A stretch of DNA of 64,000 nucleotides. Origin: Nesterenkonia sp. E16_10 (GTDB lineage: Bacteria > Actinomycetota > Actinomycetes > Actinomycetales > Micrococcaceae). Shown piece by piece: positions 1-8,102 of this stretch. Below the pieces are notes generated by a model. It searched no databases, was not told the origin of the DNA, and worked only from the letters and a program-made list of their open reading frames with translations. The stretch spans positions 49,795-113,794 of the forward strand of contig NZ_JADPSA010000013.1 in assembly GCF_017347085.1 (NCBI RefSeq), in the 5' to 3' direction. The position numbers and the translations under genes are program-made. The stretch's first letter is position 1, and each line of letters opens with the position of its first letter.

Positions 1-103
1 ACGAGGTCTCCCGATCGCTGGTCCAGCCGAAGGTGTTGGTGCCCAGGCACAGGCCCGAGACGGCGAGCTCGGAGTCGCCCAGGGTGTTCCGGGGCCCGAT
101 CAT
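1..103 (-). CDS. Aldo/keto reductase, N-terminal part (runs off window)
   Basis: Reading the minus strand from an ATG at 103 gives MIGPRNTLGDSELAVSGL, followed by CLGTNTFGWTSD and on to the window edge. This is the usual N-terminus of the aldo/keto reductase TIM-barrel family, in which the TLGxSxLxVSxLxLGTxxFG stretch forms strand 1 and the start of the cofactor site. Members reduce carbonyls with NADPH in the cytoplasm. The purine-rich GGGGAGGGG lies well upstream of this ATG and could instead serve a CTG at 121, so the start is uncertain. Only about 34 residues are visible and the substrate cannot be inferred. Confidence 0.72.
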   Translation of the reverse strand, partial: MIGPRNTLGDSELAVSGLCLGTNTFGWTSDRETS

Positions 104-117
104 CGGGGGGACGGCGA

Positions 118-336
118 TCAGAATCCCCTCCCCAGCGGGCAGCCGAGGTCGTTCACGGGGTTCTGCTGCTTGCGCGTCCTGTCGTACTCGGTGGGCCGAC
201 GCCGCATGCGCGGTCTCGGTCGGGTGCGGAACCGACGCGGAGACGCCGAGGCGGGCAGCGCGGAGACGACGGTGACGCCCGCAGCCGCGGCACCGGTGGC
301 GACGGCGGTGATCATAGTGCGACGGGAAAGATGCAT
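118..336 (-). CDS. Small exported protein with Tat-like signal peptide
   Basis: This 72-residue frame starts with a convincing export signal: twin arginines (SRRT, residues 4-7), a hydrophobic Ala/Val-rich core and an ASA-type cleavage site near residue 32. The predicted mature part is only about 40 residues, very rich in arginine, and matches nothing I recognise. The reading frame stops where the aldo/keto reductase begins. It may be a genuine small secreted protein or the surviving signal peptide of a larger gene destroyed by frameshift. The signal is seen in the sequence; the function is unknown. Confidence 0.42.
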   Translation of the reverse strand: MHLSRRTMITAVATGAAAAGVTVVSALPASASPRRFRTRPRPRMRRRPTEYDRTRKQQNPVNDLGCPLGRGF

Positions 337-416
337 TCTCGCAACCTACCGGGAGCCCAGATCGTCGACAAACGCAACCTTCCAGGGCCTGTTCAGCCCG
401 ACAGACTCACCCCAGG

Positions 417-1202
417 TCAGAGCAGCAGGTTCACGGCTCCGAGGGCGGTGAGCCCCAGAACCAGACGCTCGAACACGGTCTGCGAGATCCGTCCCGCGAT
501 CCAACGGCCGAGGAACGCCGCGACCACGACCAGGGGCACCAGCACCAGGACCACGCCGAGGATCTCGGTGTTCAGCAGCCCGAGCCCGATCTGGAACGGG
601 ACCTTCACCAGGTTCACCGCGAAGAAGAAGAAGGCGGCGGTGCCCAGGAAGGTCTTGACGTCCAGCCGCTTCGCCAGAAGATACATGCTCATCACCGGTC
701 CCCCGGCGTTGGCCACCATGGTGGTGAATCCGCCCAGCCACCCGTAGCCGAAGCCCGCCGCGCGGGACCCGGCGCTGTGGCTCCTCACCTGTTCCCGCTG
801 CCCCTGCCGCCCCAGGCGCCCGCCCTGCCTCCGCTGGTCCCGGCGCCGTCGGAGCAACGTGAAGACCAGCAGTCCCAGCAGGATCGCGCCGATCACGCGA
901 CGCACCGCGGCGTCGGAGGCGAGGCCGAGGAACACCGTGCCCACGGCCACGCCGAGCAGCACCGGCCAGATGAGCCTGCGCAGGAGCACCCAGTCCACGG
1001 TCCTGCGGTACATCGAGATCGCGAAGAGGTCTCCGACGATCAGCAGCACCAGCAGCGCCGCGGTGGACTCGCGCGCCGGCAGGGCCATGGCGAACAGGAC
1101 GACGGCGAGCGTGCCACCGCCGGGCAGCGCCGTCTTGGACAGGCCCACCACCAGCGCACCAGCCCCGAGCAGCACCCAGCTCAGCGCGTCCAATTCGACC
1201 AT
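417..1202 (-). CDS. TauE/SafE family (sulfite exporter-like) membrane permease
   Basis: A 261-residue integral membrane protein with about eight hydrophobic segments in two halves. The first half begins with GAGALVVGLSKTALPGGG and the second with GYGWLGGFTTMVANAGGP, which are the duplicated signature loops of the TauE/SafE family. Between the halves lies a very basic, low-complexity cytoplasmic loop (about residues 118-146). Family members export sulfite, sulfoacetate or related organic anions, but the substrate cannot be read from sequence. It is divergent from the DinB-like gene at 1227, with about 24 bp between the two starts. A second family member lies at 56314-57078. Confidence 0.9.
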   Translation of the reverse strand: MVELDALSWVLLGAGALVVGLSKTALPGGGTLAVVLFAMALPARESTAALLVLLIVGDLFAISMYRRTVDWVLLRRLIWPVLLGVAVGTVFLGLASDAAVRRVIGAILLGLLVFTLLRRRRDQRRQGGRLGRQGQREQVRSHSAGSRAAGFGYGWLGGFTTMVANAGGPVMSMYLLAKRLDVKTFLGTAAFFFFAVNLVKVPFQIGLGLLNTEILGVVLVLVPLVVVAAFLGRWIAGRISQTVFERLVLGLTALGAVNLLL

Positions 1203-1226
1203 CGGGCCAGCCTATAGACTCCCGGC

Positions 1227-1964
1227 ATGGTCGACGACGAGCCCACCGCCTCACGGGAGATGCCATTGACGCAGCTTGCCGAGCTGCAGCGCGCCTTCGA
1301 GTCTGCGCTGGCGGAGGCTGACCCGGAGGCGCCGGTGCCCGGCTGCGGCGGATGGTCCGTCCGGGAGCTCGCGGAGCACCTGGGGTCGGTGCACGTCTGG
1401 GCTGCTGGCAAGGTGCTCGGTGAACGTCTGGAACGTCCTGGTTCTGCGGCTGAGCGCGGCGGTGCTCCGGAAGCCCGCTCGCTGGCCATCCGCTACCGGG
1501 CAGACGCTGAGCTGCTGCGCACGACGCTGTCCTCGGTGCCCACCGATCAGCCATGTCAGACGTTCACAGGCGTGGGTCCGGCGTCGTTCTGGCAGCGACG
1601 ACAGACTCACGAGACCCTGATCCACCTCTGGGACCTGTCTCAGGCGCTGGGATCTGCGATGCCCGATGTCCAGCCCGCAGTCTGGGCGGACTGTGTGGCG
1701 GAGGTGGTGGAGGTGCTGCATCCCCGGCAGCTCCGGCTGGGCCGCGCCAAGGATCCCCAGGAATGTCTGCTTCTGGTCTCGGAGAGGTCCGACCGGCAGT
1801 GGCAGGTCCCCGCCGAGTCTCTCGCTGACCCGGCGGCAGTGATCAGGGCCTCCGACCTCGAGCTCGCCCTGCTGCTCTGGGGTCGTCTGGACGAAGCCGG
1901 GCTGGCCGTCAGCGGTGATGCGCGGGCAGCCGCAGCCGTCCTCGCCGGCCCGCTGACGCCGTAG
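1227..1964 (+). CDS. Maleylpyruvate isomerase N-terminal (DinB-like, mycothiol-dependent) family protein
   Basis: A 245-residue protein of the actinobacterial family with an N-terminal DinB-like four-helix domain (TIGR03083-type). Recognisable features are VPGCGGWSVRELAEHLGSVH (residues 37-56), containing the W-x-V-R-E-L-x-x-H-L motif, and WQRRQTHETLIHLWDL further on, which supplies the conserved histidines of the metal site. Relatives include mycothiol-dependent maleylpyruvate isomerase, but most members have no assigned substrate. The C-terminal part is a poorly conserved SCP2-like domain. It is a single gene with no evident operon partner. Confidence 0.8.
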   Translation: MVDDEPTASREMPLTQLAELQRAFESALAEADPEAPVPGCGGWSVRELAEHLGSVHVWAAGKVLGERLERPGSAAERGGAPEARSLAIRYRADAELLRTTLSSVPTDQPCQTFTGVGPASFWQRRQTHETLIHLWDLSQALGSAMPDVQPAVWADCVAEVVEVLHPRQLRLGRAKDPQECLLLVSERSDRQWQVPAESLADPAAVIRASDLELALLLWGRLDEAGLAVSGDARAAAAVLAGPLTP

Positions 1965-1996
1965 AGGCGAGGCTCGAGGACCAAGACTTCGACGAC

Positions 1997-2041
1997 TGAT
2001 GACCAATGACGTCATGACCAACGACCTCATGACCAATGACC
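1997..2041 (+). repeat. Three tandem 15-bp repeats
   Basis: Three consecutive 15-bp units, TGATGACCAATGACG, TCATGACCAACGACC and TCATGACCAATGACC, fill the short gap between the DinB-like gene and the next CDS at 2063. Units 2 and 3 differ at one base. They lie directly upstream of the GTG start, so they could influence expression of that gene, or they may simply be slippage-generated. Confidence 0.85.
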
Positions 2042-2062
2042 GAGAACCGATGAAAGTGAAGC

Positions 2063-2725
2063 GTGAAGCCCATGGCCGCACCCTCGGTGAGTGACAGCGC
2101 GATCACCGCCAGCCTGCTCTTCGCGATCGGGCTCGGGCGGACCCCCACGCCCGAGTCCCGCGCGCTTGCTGAAGAACTCCGCGACACCGTCACCCAGATG
2201 CTTCAGGACCAGGGCGCATCCGGGAGCATCTCCCAGGCCCTCGACGCCGTGCGTGCTGGTCGCGATGCGGTGACCAGCGACCCCTCGCTGAGCCTCTCCG
2301 CGGCGAGGTACCAGACGCTGCGCAGCGAGTTCCTCGCCGCACAGCCTGCTGCGCCTGGCCGGGGCCGAAACGTCTGGCCCGTAGGTGCCAGCACGATCCT
2401 CAAACGCGCCTCCGGCTCCTGGAGCGCGGCCCTGCAGAACGTGGGTCTGTCCGCCTCGAGCCGTGCCAGGCCCTCCGGCTTCGGGAGCGCACGGTTCACC
2501 GAGGAGCAGTTTCGGGCGGCGCTGCGCGACTTCACCGCCAACGGCGGGCAGGCCGGTTTCACCACCAGCTACCAGAGCTACGTGGACTGGCGGAAGCTCC
2601 AGCAGCAGCAAGGACGCAGCGATCTGCCCTCGGGCCCGAGCATCCGCAACACCTATGGCAGCTGGAGCGTCGCCCTGGAGCGGGATGGCGTGCAACCCGG
2701 CGGGGCCGAAGCACCGGAGAGCTGA
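2063..2725 (+). CDS. Protein with two homing-endonuclease-associated (HNH_repeat-like) motifs
   Basis: A 220-residue soluble protein starting at a GTG. Two segments follow the pattern W/L-P-x-G-x-S/x-I-x-x-x-x-GSWSxAL-x-x-x-G: residues 105-129 (GSWSAALQNVGL) and 188-210 (GSWSVALERDGV). This is the helical DNA-binding repeat often attached to HNH homing endonucleases and phage regulators. A similar amphipathic stretch at 146-185 may be a third, degenerate unit. No HNH catalytic domain is present, so I expect a DNA-binding protein rather than a nuclease. The N-terminal 100 residues are helical and unrecognised. It converges on the photolyase gene (7 bp apart). Confidence 0.6.
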   Translation: MKPMAAPSVSDSAITASLLFAIGLGRTPTPESRALAEELRDTVTQMLQDQGASGSISQALDAVRAGRDAVTSDPSLSLSAARYQTLRSEFLAAQPAAPGRGRNVWPVGASTILKRASGSWSAALQNVGLSASSRARPSGFGSARFTEEQFRAALRDFTANGGQAGFTTSYQSYVDWRKLQQQQGRSDLPSGPSIRNTYGSWSVALERDGVQPGGAEAPES

Positions 2726-2732
2726 CCCGGAG

Positions 2733-4337
2733 TCATCTCGCAGTCACCAGCAGCCGGCTCTCCGGCCCCGGCTCCAGCAGTCGCTGCGCCCGATCGTGAT
2801 GGGCCTGCCGCTTCTCCTGGTCCATCTTCTCCAGCAGCGAGACCACCATCTTCGCGCGCGGGTTGGCCTCGAAGACCTCGCGATGATCCCGGATGAAGGT
2901 CCAGTAGAGCCCGTCCCACGCATCGGCCCAGTCGCCCGGCGGGAGATCGGACATCTTGCGCAGGTAGTTGCTGCCCGAGACGTAGGGCTTGGTGGTGATC
3001 GCCTCCCCGGCTGCGAACTGGCTCATCGCGTAGACGTTGGGGACCATCACCCAGTCGTAGGCGTCGATGAAGAGCTCCATGAACCACTCGTAGACCGCGT
3101 CGGGGTGGATCCGCAGCAGCGACATCGCGTTGCCCAGCACCATCAGGCGTTCAATGTGATGGGCATACCCGGTGGCCAGCACGCGGGAGATCACCAGGTC
3201 CACCGGGGCCAGGCCGGTGGACGCGTCCCACCAGCCCTCCCCCAGCGTGTTGCGGTGCTCGAGCCGATTGGCGCTGCGCAGCTGCCGGCCCCGGGTGCGG
3301 TAGGTCGCGCGCATGTACTCTCGCCAGCCGATGACCTGTCGGATGAATCCCTCCACCGAGGCCAGCGGCGTGGACTCCTCGGCAGCCTCCAGCACCGCAT
3401 CCACCACCTCACGGGGATCCAGCAATCCGATGTTCAGCGCCGGAGTCAGCAGCCCGTGGGCGATGAACGGGTGCTCGGCGGAGATCGCATCCTCGTAGGG
3501 GCCGAAGTCGTTCAGCCGCTGACTCACGAACTCGCGCAGATGTTCCCGGGCCTCCTGCGCGCTGGTGGGCCAGGCGAACAGTCCCGGATCTCCCGGGGCG
3601 TCCGGAAACTCCTCGCGCACCCAGGCGATGGCGCGCTCGACGTCGCCTCCGTCCTCCTCGACCGGGCTGTCCTGGGGTGCACCGTCCTCACCGGTGACCG
3701 CGTCCAGATCGAACATCGACTCACGCTGCAGGATCGGGTGCTGCGCGAAGCGCTCCACGCGGGGTGGGGTGTAGCCGCGCGGGAGCTTCTTGCGGTTCTC
3801 CGCGTCGAAGGACCACTTCCCGCCCACCGGTTCTCCCTCGGCGTCGAGCAGCAGCTTGAACCGGCGGCGCTGCCAGACGTAGAAGTCATGCATCCGGGCC
3901 GGGTGTGCGGCGAACCAGTCATCGACCTGCGCGCGACTGGTCAGGAAGTTCGGGGTCTCCAGCACGTCCTGGCTGCGCAGCCAGCAGCCGCCCTCCTCCA
4001 GGGCGGCGCGCAGATCCTGCTCCAGCCAGTCGTCGACCACGTCATAGACGCTCACCTGTTCCGGGGCCAGCTCCTGGATCAGTTCCACCAGCTGCGCGTG
4101 GGAGCTGCGCTCGGCATGGCTGCGCAGCACCTTCACCTGGTGACCACGGGCGCGCAGACGCCGCGCGAACCGGTCCATCGAGGCGCGGTGCAGCACCAGC
4201 TTCTGCGCGTGGAAACAGTACTGCCGGAACATCAGGTCATGTTCTATCAGCACGAACACCGTGTCAGGGTCGGCCTCGAGGTGTTCCTCGAAGAGCTGAT
4301 GCGGCAGCACCAGTCGCAGGGCCGGGGAGCTCGTCAT
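2733..4337 (-). CDS. PhrB/CryB-type cryptochrome/photolyase family protein lacking Fe-S cysteines
   Basis: This 534-residue protein is the bacterial (6-4) photolyase (FeS-BCP, PhrB) type. It has an N-terminal antenna domain (RLVLPHQLF at 8-16) and a C-terminal FAD domain with VEGFIRQVIGWREYMR (328-343), HHIERLMVLGN (393-403) and PNVYAMSQFAAG (433-444). Family members repair UV lesions or act as blue-light receptors and carry a [4Fe-4S] cluster held by four cysteines. Here the only cysteines are at 41 and 118. The ligand region is shortened to MSDLPPGDWADAWDGLYW (462-479), and the usual cysteine after PREV is Val312. It is the last gene of a minus-strand operon, four bases after the FAD oxidoreductase. 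Confidence 0.88.
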   Translation of the reverse strand: MTSSPALRLVLPHQLFEEHLEADPDTVFVLIEHDLMFRQYCFHAQKLVLHRASMDRFARRLRARGHQVKVLRSHAERSSHAQLVELIQELAPEQVSVYDVVDDWLEQDLRAALEEGGCWLRSQDVLETPNFLTSRAQVDDWFAAHPARMHDFYVWQRRRFKLLLDAEGEPVGGKWSFDAENRKKLPRGYTPPRVERFAQHPILQRESMFDLDAVTGEDGAPQDSPVEEDGGDVERAIAWVREEFPDAPGDPGLFAWPTSAQEAREHLREFVSQRLNDFGPYEDAISAEHPFIAHGLLTPALNIGLLDPREVVDAVLEAAEESTPLASVEGFIRQVIGWREYMRATYRTRGRQLRSANRLEHRNTLGEGWWDASTGLAPVDLVISRVLATGYAHHIERLMVLGNAMSLLRIHPDAVYEWFMELFIDAYDWVMVPNVYAMSQFAAGEAITTKPYVSGSNYLRKMSDLPPGDWADAWDGLYWTFIRDHREVFEANPRAKMVVSLLEKMDQEKRQAHHDRAQRLLEPGPESRLLVTAR

Positions 4338-4341
4338 GGGC

Positions 4342-5598
4342 TCAGCCGGCGAGCAGGCGGGTCACCGACTGCCCGGCCTGGTCCCCGGAGGTCAGCGCGC
4401 CCTGGATCGAGCCGTGGTCACGGTGGTCCCCGGCGATGAGCACCCGCTCGCCCACGCGCTGCGGGCTGGCCTCGTGAAGCGGCGGGTGTTGCACCGGGAG
4501 CGTGTGCTCCACGATGTGATGGGTCAGCAGCTCCCAGTCTGCGGTGGAGCTCTGATAGAGCCGTTCCAGTTCCCGGCGCACGGCGGCCTCCTCGGCGAGC
4601 CCGTCGGGCCGGTCGAGCAGGGTCGTGGCCTGGATCAGGTGCTGACCCTCCGGCGCGTAGGAGGGGGCGGCCTGGGAGATCACCGCGGTGTTCCAGATCG
4701 GACCGGCGGGGCCTCCGCCGCGCCGGGTGGCGTCGAGCATCAGGAACGGTCCGGCCTGGGGAAGCTCCGGGGCGCGGAACCACCAGGTGGTCAGGCCGTG
4801 GGTGGGCAGGGCCGGCTGATCGGTGAGCTCGGGAAGGTCCTGGGGGCCCACGGCCAGGACGGCGGCGCGTGCTCGCAGCGTCCCGGTATCGGTGCTGACC
4901 TGGACGCCGTCGGCGGTGTGCCGCAGGTCCCGGGCCGGCATGTTCAGCTGCACCGGCTCCAGCAGCCAGCTGGCCAGCTGTTCCGGAAGCGCCTGCATGC
5001 CCTCGCGCGGCAGGCCGGGGGCGCCGAGGGCGAACCAGCGGACCAGCAGCCGGACGTAGTTCGCCGAGCTCTGCCCGGTGCTGTCGGCCAGGACCCCGGC
5101 CAGAAACGTGTCGAGCACGTCCCGGCGCAGCCGTCCGGTGAGCCCGGCGGCCTCAAAGGACTCGTGCAGCGTCGCGTCCTGCGCCGGACGCGGACCGGTG
5201 GCAGGCTGTCGCAGGGTCGGGGCGAGCCAGCGGGCGAAGGCGAGCAGATCCGAGACCGGGGTGTGGCTGCTGCCCAGGGTGGCCAGGGCGTGCTGCGGGT
5301 GCCGCAGCGGATGCGCCAGCGTGGTGGTCTTCGTGGCGGTCCGGATCACCGCCCCCACACCGAACTGCTGCAGGCCGAGCGCGTCGACGTCGATCCAGTC
5401 CCGCACCGCCGGATAGGCCGGGTTCAGCACCTGGAATCCTCGGTCGCAGCGGAAGCCGTCGATCAGGTCGGTGCGCACCCGTCCGCCCACGGCGTCTGAG
5501 GCTTCGAGCACGGTCACTCGGTGTCCGTTGCGCTGCAGCCGCCGGGCGCACTGCAGTCCGGCGAGTCCTGCGCCGATGACTATGACGTCGGTGTCCAT
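4342..5598 (-). CDS. FAD-dependent oxidoreductase (amine oxidase/phytoene-desaturase-like)
   Basis: A 418-residue flavoprotein. VIVIGAGLAGLQCARRL (residues 5-21) is a clean dinucleotide-binding motif, followed by VLEASDAVGGRVRTD, the GGR motif of the monoamine-oxidase/protoporphyrinogen-oxidase group. The C-terminus has RVLIAGDHRDHGSIQGALTSG, the second FAD contact (GD...G-S-x-x-GA). Its start overlaps the end of the membrane gene upstream by 19 bp, and it lies four bases before the photolyase-like gene, so the genes are almost certainly co-transcribed. The substrate is unknown. The pairing suggests light-linked or pigment chemistry, which is inference only. Confidence 0.85.
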   Translation of the reverse strand: MDTDVIVIGAGLAGLQCARRLQRNGHRVTVLEASDAVGGRVRTDLIDGFRCDRGFQVLNPAYPAVRDWIDVDALGLQQFGVGAVIRTATKTTTLAHPLRHPQHALATLGSSHTPVSDLLAFARWLAPTLRQPATGPRPAQDATLHESFEAAGLTGRLRRDVLDTFLAGVLADSTGQSSANYVRLLVRWFALGAPGLPREGMQALPEQLASWLLEPVQLNMPARDLRHTADGVQVSTDTGTLRARAAVLAVGPQDLPELTDQPALPTHGLTTWWFRAPELPQAGPFLMLDATRRGGGPAGPIWNTAVISQAAPSYAPEGQHLIQATTLLDRPDGLAEEAAVRRELERLYQSSTADWELLTHHIVEHTLPVQHPPLHEASPQRVGERVLIAGDHRDHGSIQGALTSGDQAGQSVTRLLAG

Positions 5599-6239
5599 GA
5601 GTCTCCATCCTGTGGCCTGGAGGTCAGTCTAGGCGGAGCGTCTGACACGGACCGGCCGCGGCGGGCAGCCCGATCGGAGCGCAGGTGCAGCACCACGACG
5701 ACGCCGACCGCCACCGATCCGATCCCACCGGCGGCCATATCCCCGATGGTGTCGGTGTAGGTCACGGAGATGTCCGGGGTGATGAAGATGAAGCCGAGCC
5801 ACTCCACCATCTCCCACACCGCACTCAGCGCCAGGCCGAGCGTGGCGGTGAGCAGGACACCGACCGTGGCGGCGAGCGGGCTGGCCCGCGGGTCCGCCAC
5901 CACCTGAGAGCGCAGCAACACGACGTAGAGCCCGGCGGCCAGCACCGCGGTGCAGAAGAAGTGCACCAGCAGGTCCCAGTTCGGGATGCGCGTGTAGAGG
6001 TCGAAGACGTTGCTCCAGGCCGCGATCAGAAGGATCACCGAGACGGCGAGGTCTGCCGCCGCCGGGAAGCCCAGGAAGCGTGGCGCGAAGAGTCCCGGCA
6101 GAGCGAAGGCGAGGATCCCGGCGTCGGTCGGCTCGAAGAACACCGCGGCCAGCACCACGCCCAGGACGCCGAGGCCGCGCAGAATATCGGCGGCGTACTC
6201 GGCGGGGCTCCGCGGAGCACGCAGGAAGTTCTCGATCAT
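5580..6239 (-). CDS. DUF2238/YjdF-like integral membrane protein
   Basis: A 219-residue protein with about six transmembrane segments. The start is the ATG at 6239, which overlaps the stop of the upstream EEP gene as ATGA. The segments WDLLVHFFCTAVLAAG, ALSAVWEMVEWLGFIF and YTDTIGDMAAGGIGS resemble the conserved His, Trp-Glu-x-x-Glu and D-x-x-x-D-M motifs of the YjdF (DUF2238) membrane family. No enzymatic role is established for that family. The C-terminal 30 residues are polar and extend over the start of the FAD oxidoreductase. The family assignment is moderately secure; the role is unknown. Confidence 0.72.
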   Translation of the reverse strand: MIENFLRAPRSPAEYAADILRGLGVLGVVLAAVFFEPTDAGILAFALPGLFAPRFLGFPAAADLAVSVILLIAAWSNVFDLYTRIPNWDLLVHFFCTAVLAAGLYVVLLRSQVVADPRASPLAATVGVLLTATLGLALSAVWEMVEWLGFIFITPDISVTYTDTIGDMAAGGIGSVAVGVVVVLHLRSDRAARRGRSVSDAPPRLTSRPQDGDSWTPTS

Positions 6240-7147
6240 CCGGCGTCGCCCTCCTGCGGAAGGTGCAGCACGGCGTGGACCGGCAGGTGATCCGAGGGCC
6301 ATCCGCCGTGGTGCCGCGCGGGGTTGATCGCCGCGCGGGCCACGTCCACCTCGGGTGAGGCCATGATCCAGTCGATCCGGGGCCGGCCCACGCGCGGGGT
6401 CCGGTAGTCGGCGAAGGTCCCCCATTCCTGGCTGTCCCTCTGCGCGGCGGCCGCCCAGGTGTCGGCGAGGCCACCGTCCTGCAGCAGCCTCTTCACCGGC
6501 GCGCTGCCCGGGCGAGCGTTGAGATCGGCCAGGAACACCGCCGGCAGCGGGCTGTCGGTCACCAGGTCCCGGATGCTCTGGGCGGCACGCAGACGGGAGC
6601 GGTGCGAGAGGTGGTCCAGGTGGGTGTTCAGGGCGCGGAAGGTCCTGGAGGTCATCCGGTCGTGGAAGGTCGCTGCGACCAGGCTTCGCGGGATGAGGTT
6701 GCCCCAGGAGCGGGAGCCGGGGTGGTGTGGGGTGTCCGAGAGTGCGCGCTGTTCCCAGTCGATGAGCTCGAGGCGGTCTGCGTCGTAGTAGATCGGCGAG
6801 GCCTCACCCGTGGCGCGCCGACCTCGTCCGTGCCCGACATGCGCATAGGCGCCGCCCAGTGCCTCGGCGACGAATCTGGCCTGATCCGGCAGGGCTTCCT
6901 GGACGCCGAGCAACGTCGGGCGTTCGGCCTGCAGCAGGCTGCGCAGCCCGGGGGCGCGACGCTGCCAGCGGTCGGCCCGGCGCGGAGTCAGCGCGAAGGT
7001 CCGACGCCGGATGTTCCAGCTCATCACGTGGAGCCCGGGGGCCGGGACGGGGCCGATCAGCGCGGCACCCGCAGCGGCGGAGCGTTCGCCGGTGGAGGAC
7101 TCGGGCCCCACGGAGCGGGTCTCCGCGGGCCGGTCTGGGGTCATCAT
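6236..7147 (-). CDS. Endonuclease/exonuclease/phosphatase family protein
   Basis: A 303-residue protein with the EEP fold signatures in order: MSWNIRRRT (42-50), LGVQEA with the metal-binding Glu84, NTHLDHL (174-180), FLADLNARPGS with Asp208/Asn210, RIDWIMAS with Asp259, and SDHLPVHAVL with catalytic Asp286/His287. All catalytic residues are present, so it should be an active metal-dependent phosphodiesterase or phosphatase; DNA, lipid and sugar phosphates are all possible substrates. The first 40 residues are low-complexity. A strong ribosome-binding site (GGGAGGTGAG) lies six bases before the ATG. It overlaps both operon neighbours by four bases. Confidence 0.87.
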   Translation of the reverse strand: MMTPDRPAETRSVGPESSTGERSAAAGAALIGPVPAPGLHVMSWNIRRRTFALTPRRADRWQRRAPGLRSLLQAERPTLLGVQEALPDQARFVAEALGGAYAHVGHGRGRRATGEASPIYYDADRLELIDWEQRALSDTPHHPGSRSWGNLIPRSLVAATFHDRMTSRTFRALNTHLDHLSHRSRLRAAQSIRDLVTDSPLPAVFLADLNARPGSAPVKRLLQDGGLADTWAAAAQRDSQEWGTFADYRTPRVGRPRIDWIMASPEVDVARAAINPARHHGGWPSDHLPVHAVLHLPQEGDAG

Positions 7148-7929
7148 GGGCGCTCACCTCCCGGTGCTGTGAACTGACCGCGGCGGCGCAGCGAGGCTCG
7201 ACGCCACCGGAAGGGTGGGAACTCCTGGGGCCAGTGCACCGTCACGGACCGGAATCCGCGCTTGATCCGGCGTCGAAAGGCTCTGGCGTCCTTGAACGGG
7301 CGCATCGAGATGCCCATCGGTTCGCCGCCCATCTGACCGAGCCGGTGACGCTCCCCGAGGTGGAAGGACAGGTCCAGATCGTCGTGGATCTCGGGGTCGT
7401 CGCGGTGCACCTGGAGGCGCACCTGTTCCCAGGCTTCGCGGCGCATGGCCAGGTTGGACCCGAAGAGCGGGCGGTGCCCCAGCGCAGGGATGGAGAAGTT
7501 CATATAGGCGAAGAGGTAGGCGCGCACCAGGGGACGTCGCAGCGGCACCGGTCCGTCGATGAACACGGCCGGTCCGGTCAGCGCCGCAACATCGGGATGC
7601 TCCTCGAAGGCGGTGATCACGTCCTGGATCCATCGAGGTCCTGGAACGCAGTCCGCGTCCAGCCGCAGGATCAGGTCCCCGGTGGCGGCGTCGTAGCCGG
7701 TGGCGCTCGCCGCAGGGATGCCGGGCTGCAGGCAGCTCACCACGATGGCGCCGGCGGCTCTCCCGGCAGCGGCAGAGTCATCGGCGGAGGCGTTGTCGAC
7801 CACGATGATCTCCTCGGCGGTCCGGGTCTGCGCCGCCAGTGCCGCGAGGCAGACGGTGAGCTCCGCGCTGTCGTCCTTGACCGGGATGACCACCGAGACG
7901 GTCACCGGCCCGTCATGTTCTGCAGCCAT
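7144..7929 (-). CDS. Family 2 glycosyltransferase
   Basis: VTVSVVIPVKDDSAELTVCL near the start and LILRLDADCVPGPRWI (the DxD-like metal/nucleotide-sugar site) mark a GT-A fold family 2 glycosyltransferase of about 260 residues. A later Asp-Asp-Leu-Asp motif (IHDDLDLSFHLGE) fits the acceptor/base region. I take the ATG at 7929, preceded by AGGTGG; an in-frame ATG at 7944 and a longer frame reaching 8070 are alternatives. The C-terminus is very basic and there is no transmembrane segment. It is the first gene of the five-gene operon ending at 2733. Confidence 0.83.
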   Translation of the reverse strand: MAAEHDGPVTVSVVIPVKDDSAELTVCLAALAAQTRTAEEIIVVDNASADDSAAAGRAAGAIVVSCLQPGIPAASATGYDAATGDLILRLDADCVPGPRWIQDVITAFEEHPDVAALTGPAVFIDGPVPLRRPLVRAYLFAYMNFSIPALGHRPLFGSNLAMRREAWEQVRLQVHRDDPEIHDDLDLSFHLGERHRLGQMGGEPMGISMRPFKDARAFRRRIKRGFRSVTVHWPQEFPPFRWRRASLRRRGQFTAPGGERP

Positions 7930-8102
7930 CGCCACCTGTCTCATGAAGTCGGTCCATTGCACGCTTGCGCTGATGACCAAATCTACGCCGTCAGAGTTCA
8001 GGGTGCGCGACGCCGGGGGCGATCTGCGCTGGATAGGATGCTCTTGAACCGCCGCTGCTCCCCGGAGCATCGACCTCCCTGCGCTGATGACGAGGTTCCC
8101 TG

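Noticed and set aside
1997..2041. Three 15-bp repeats considered as a CRISPR-like or iteron array
   Set aside because: Units are contiguous without spacers, only three in number, and no Cas or replication gene is near.
2385..4439. A 684-codon plus-strand frame opposite the photolyase homologue
   Set aside because: Fully antisense to a family-recognised gene and without any motif; explained by high GC at third positions.
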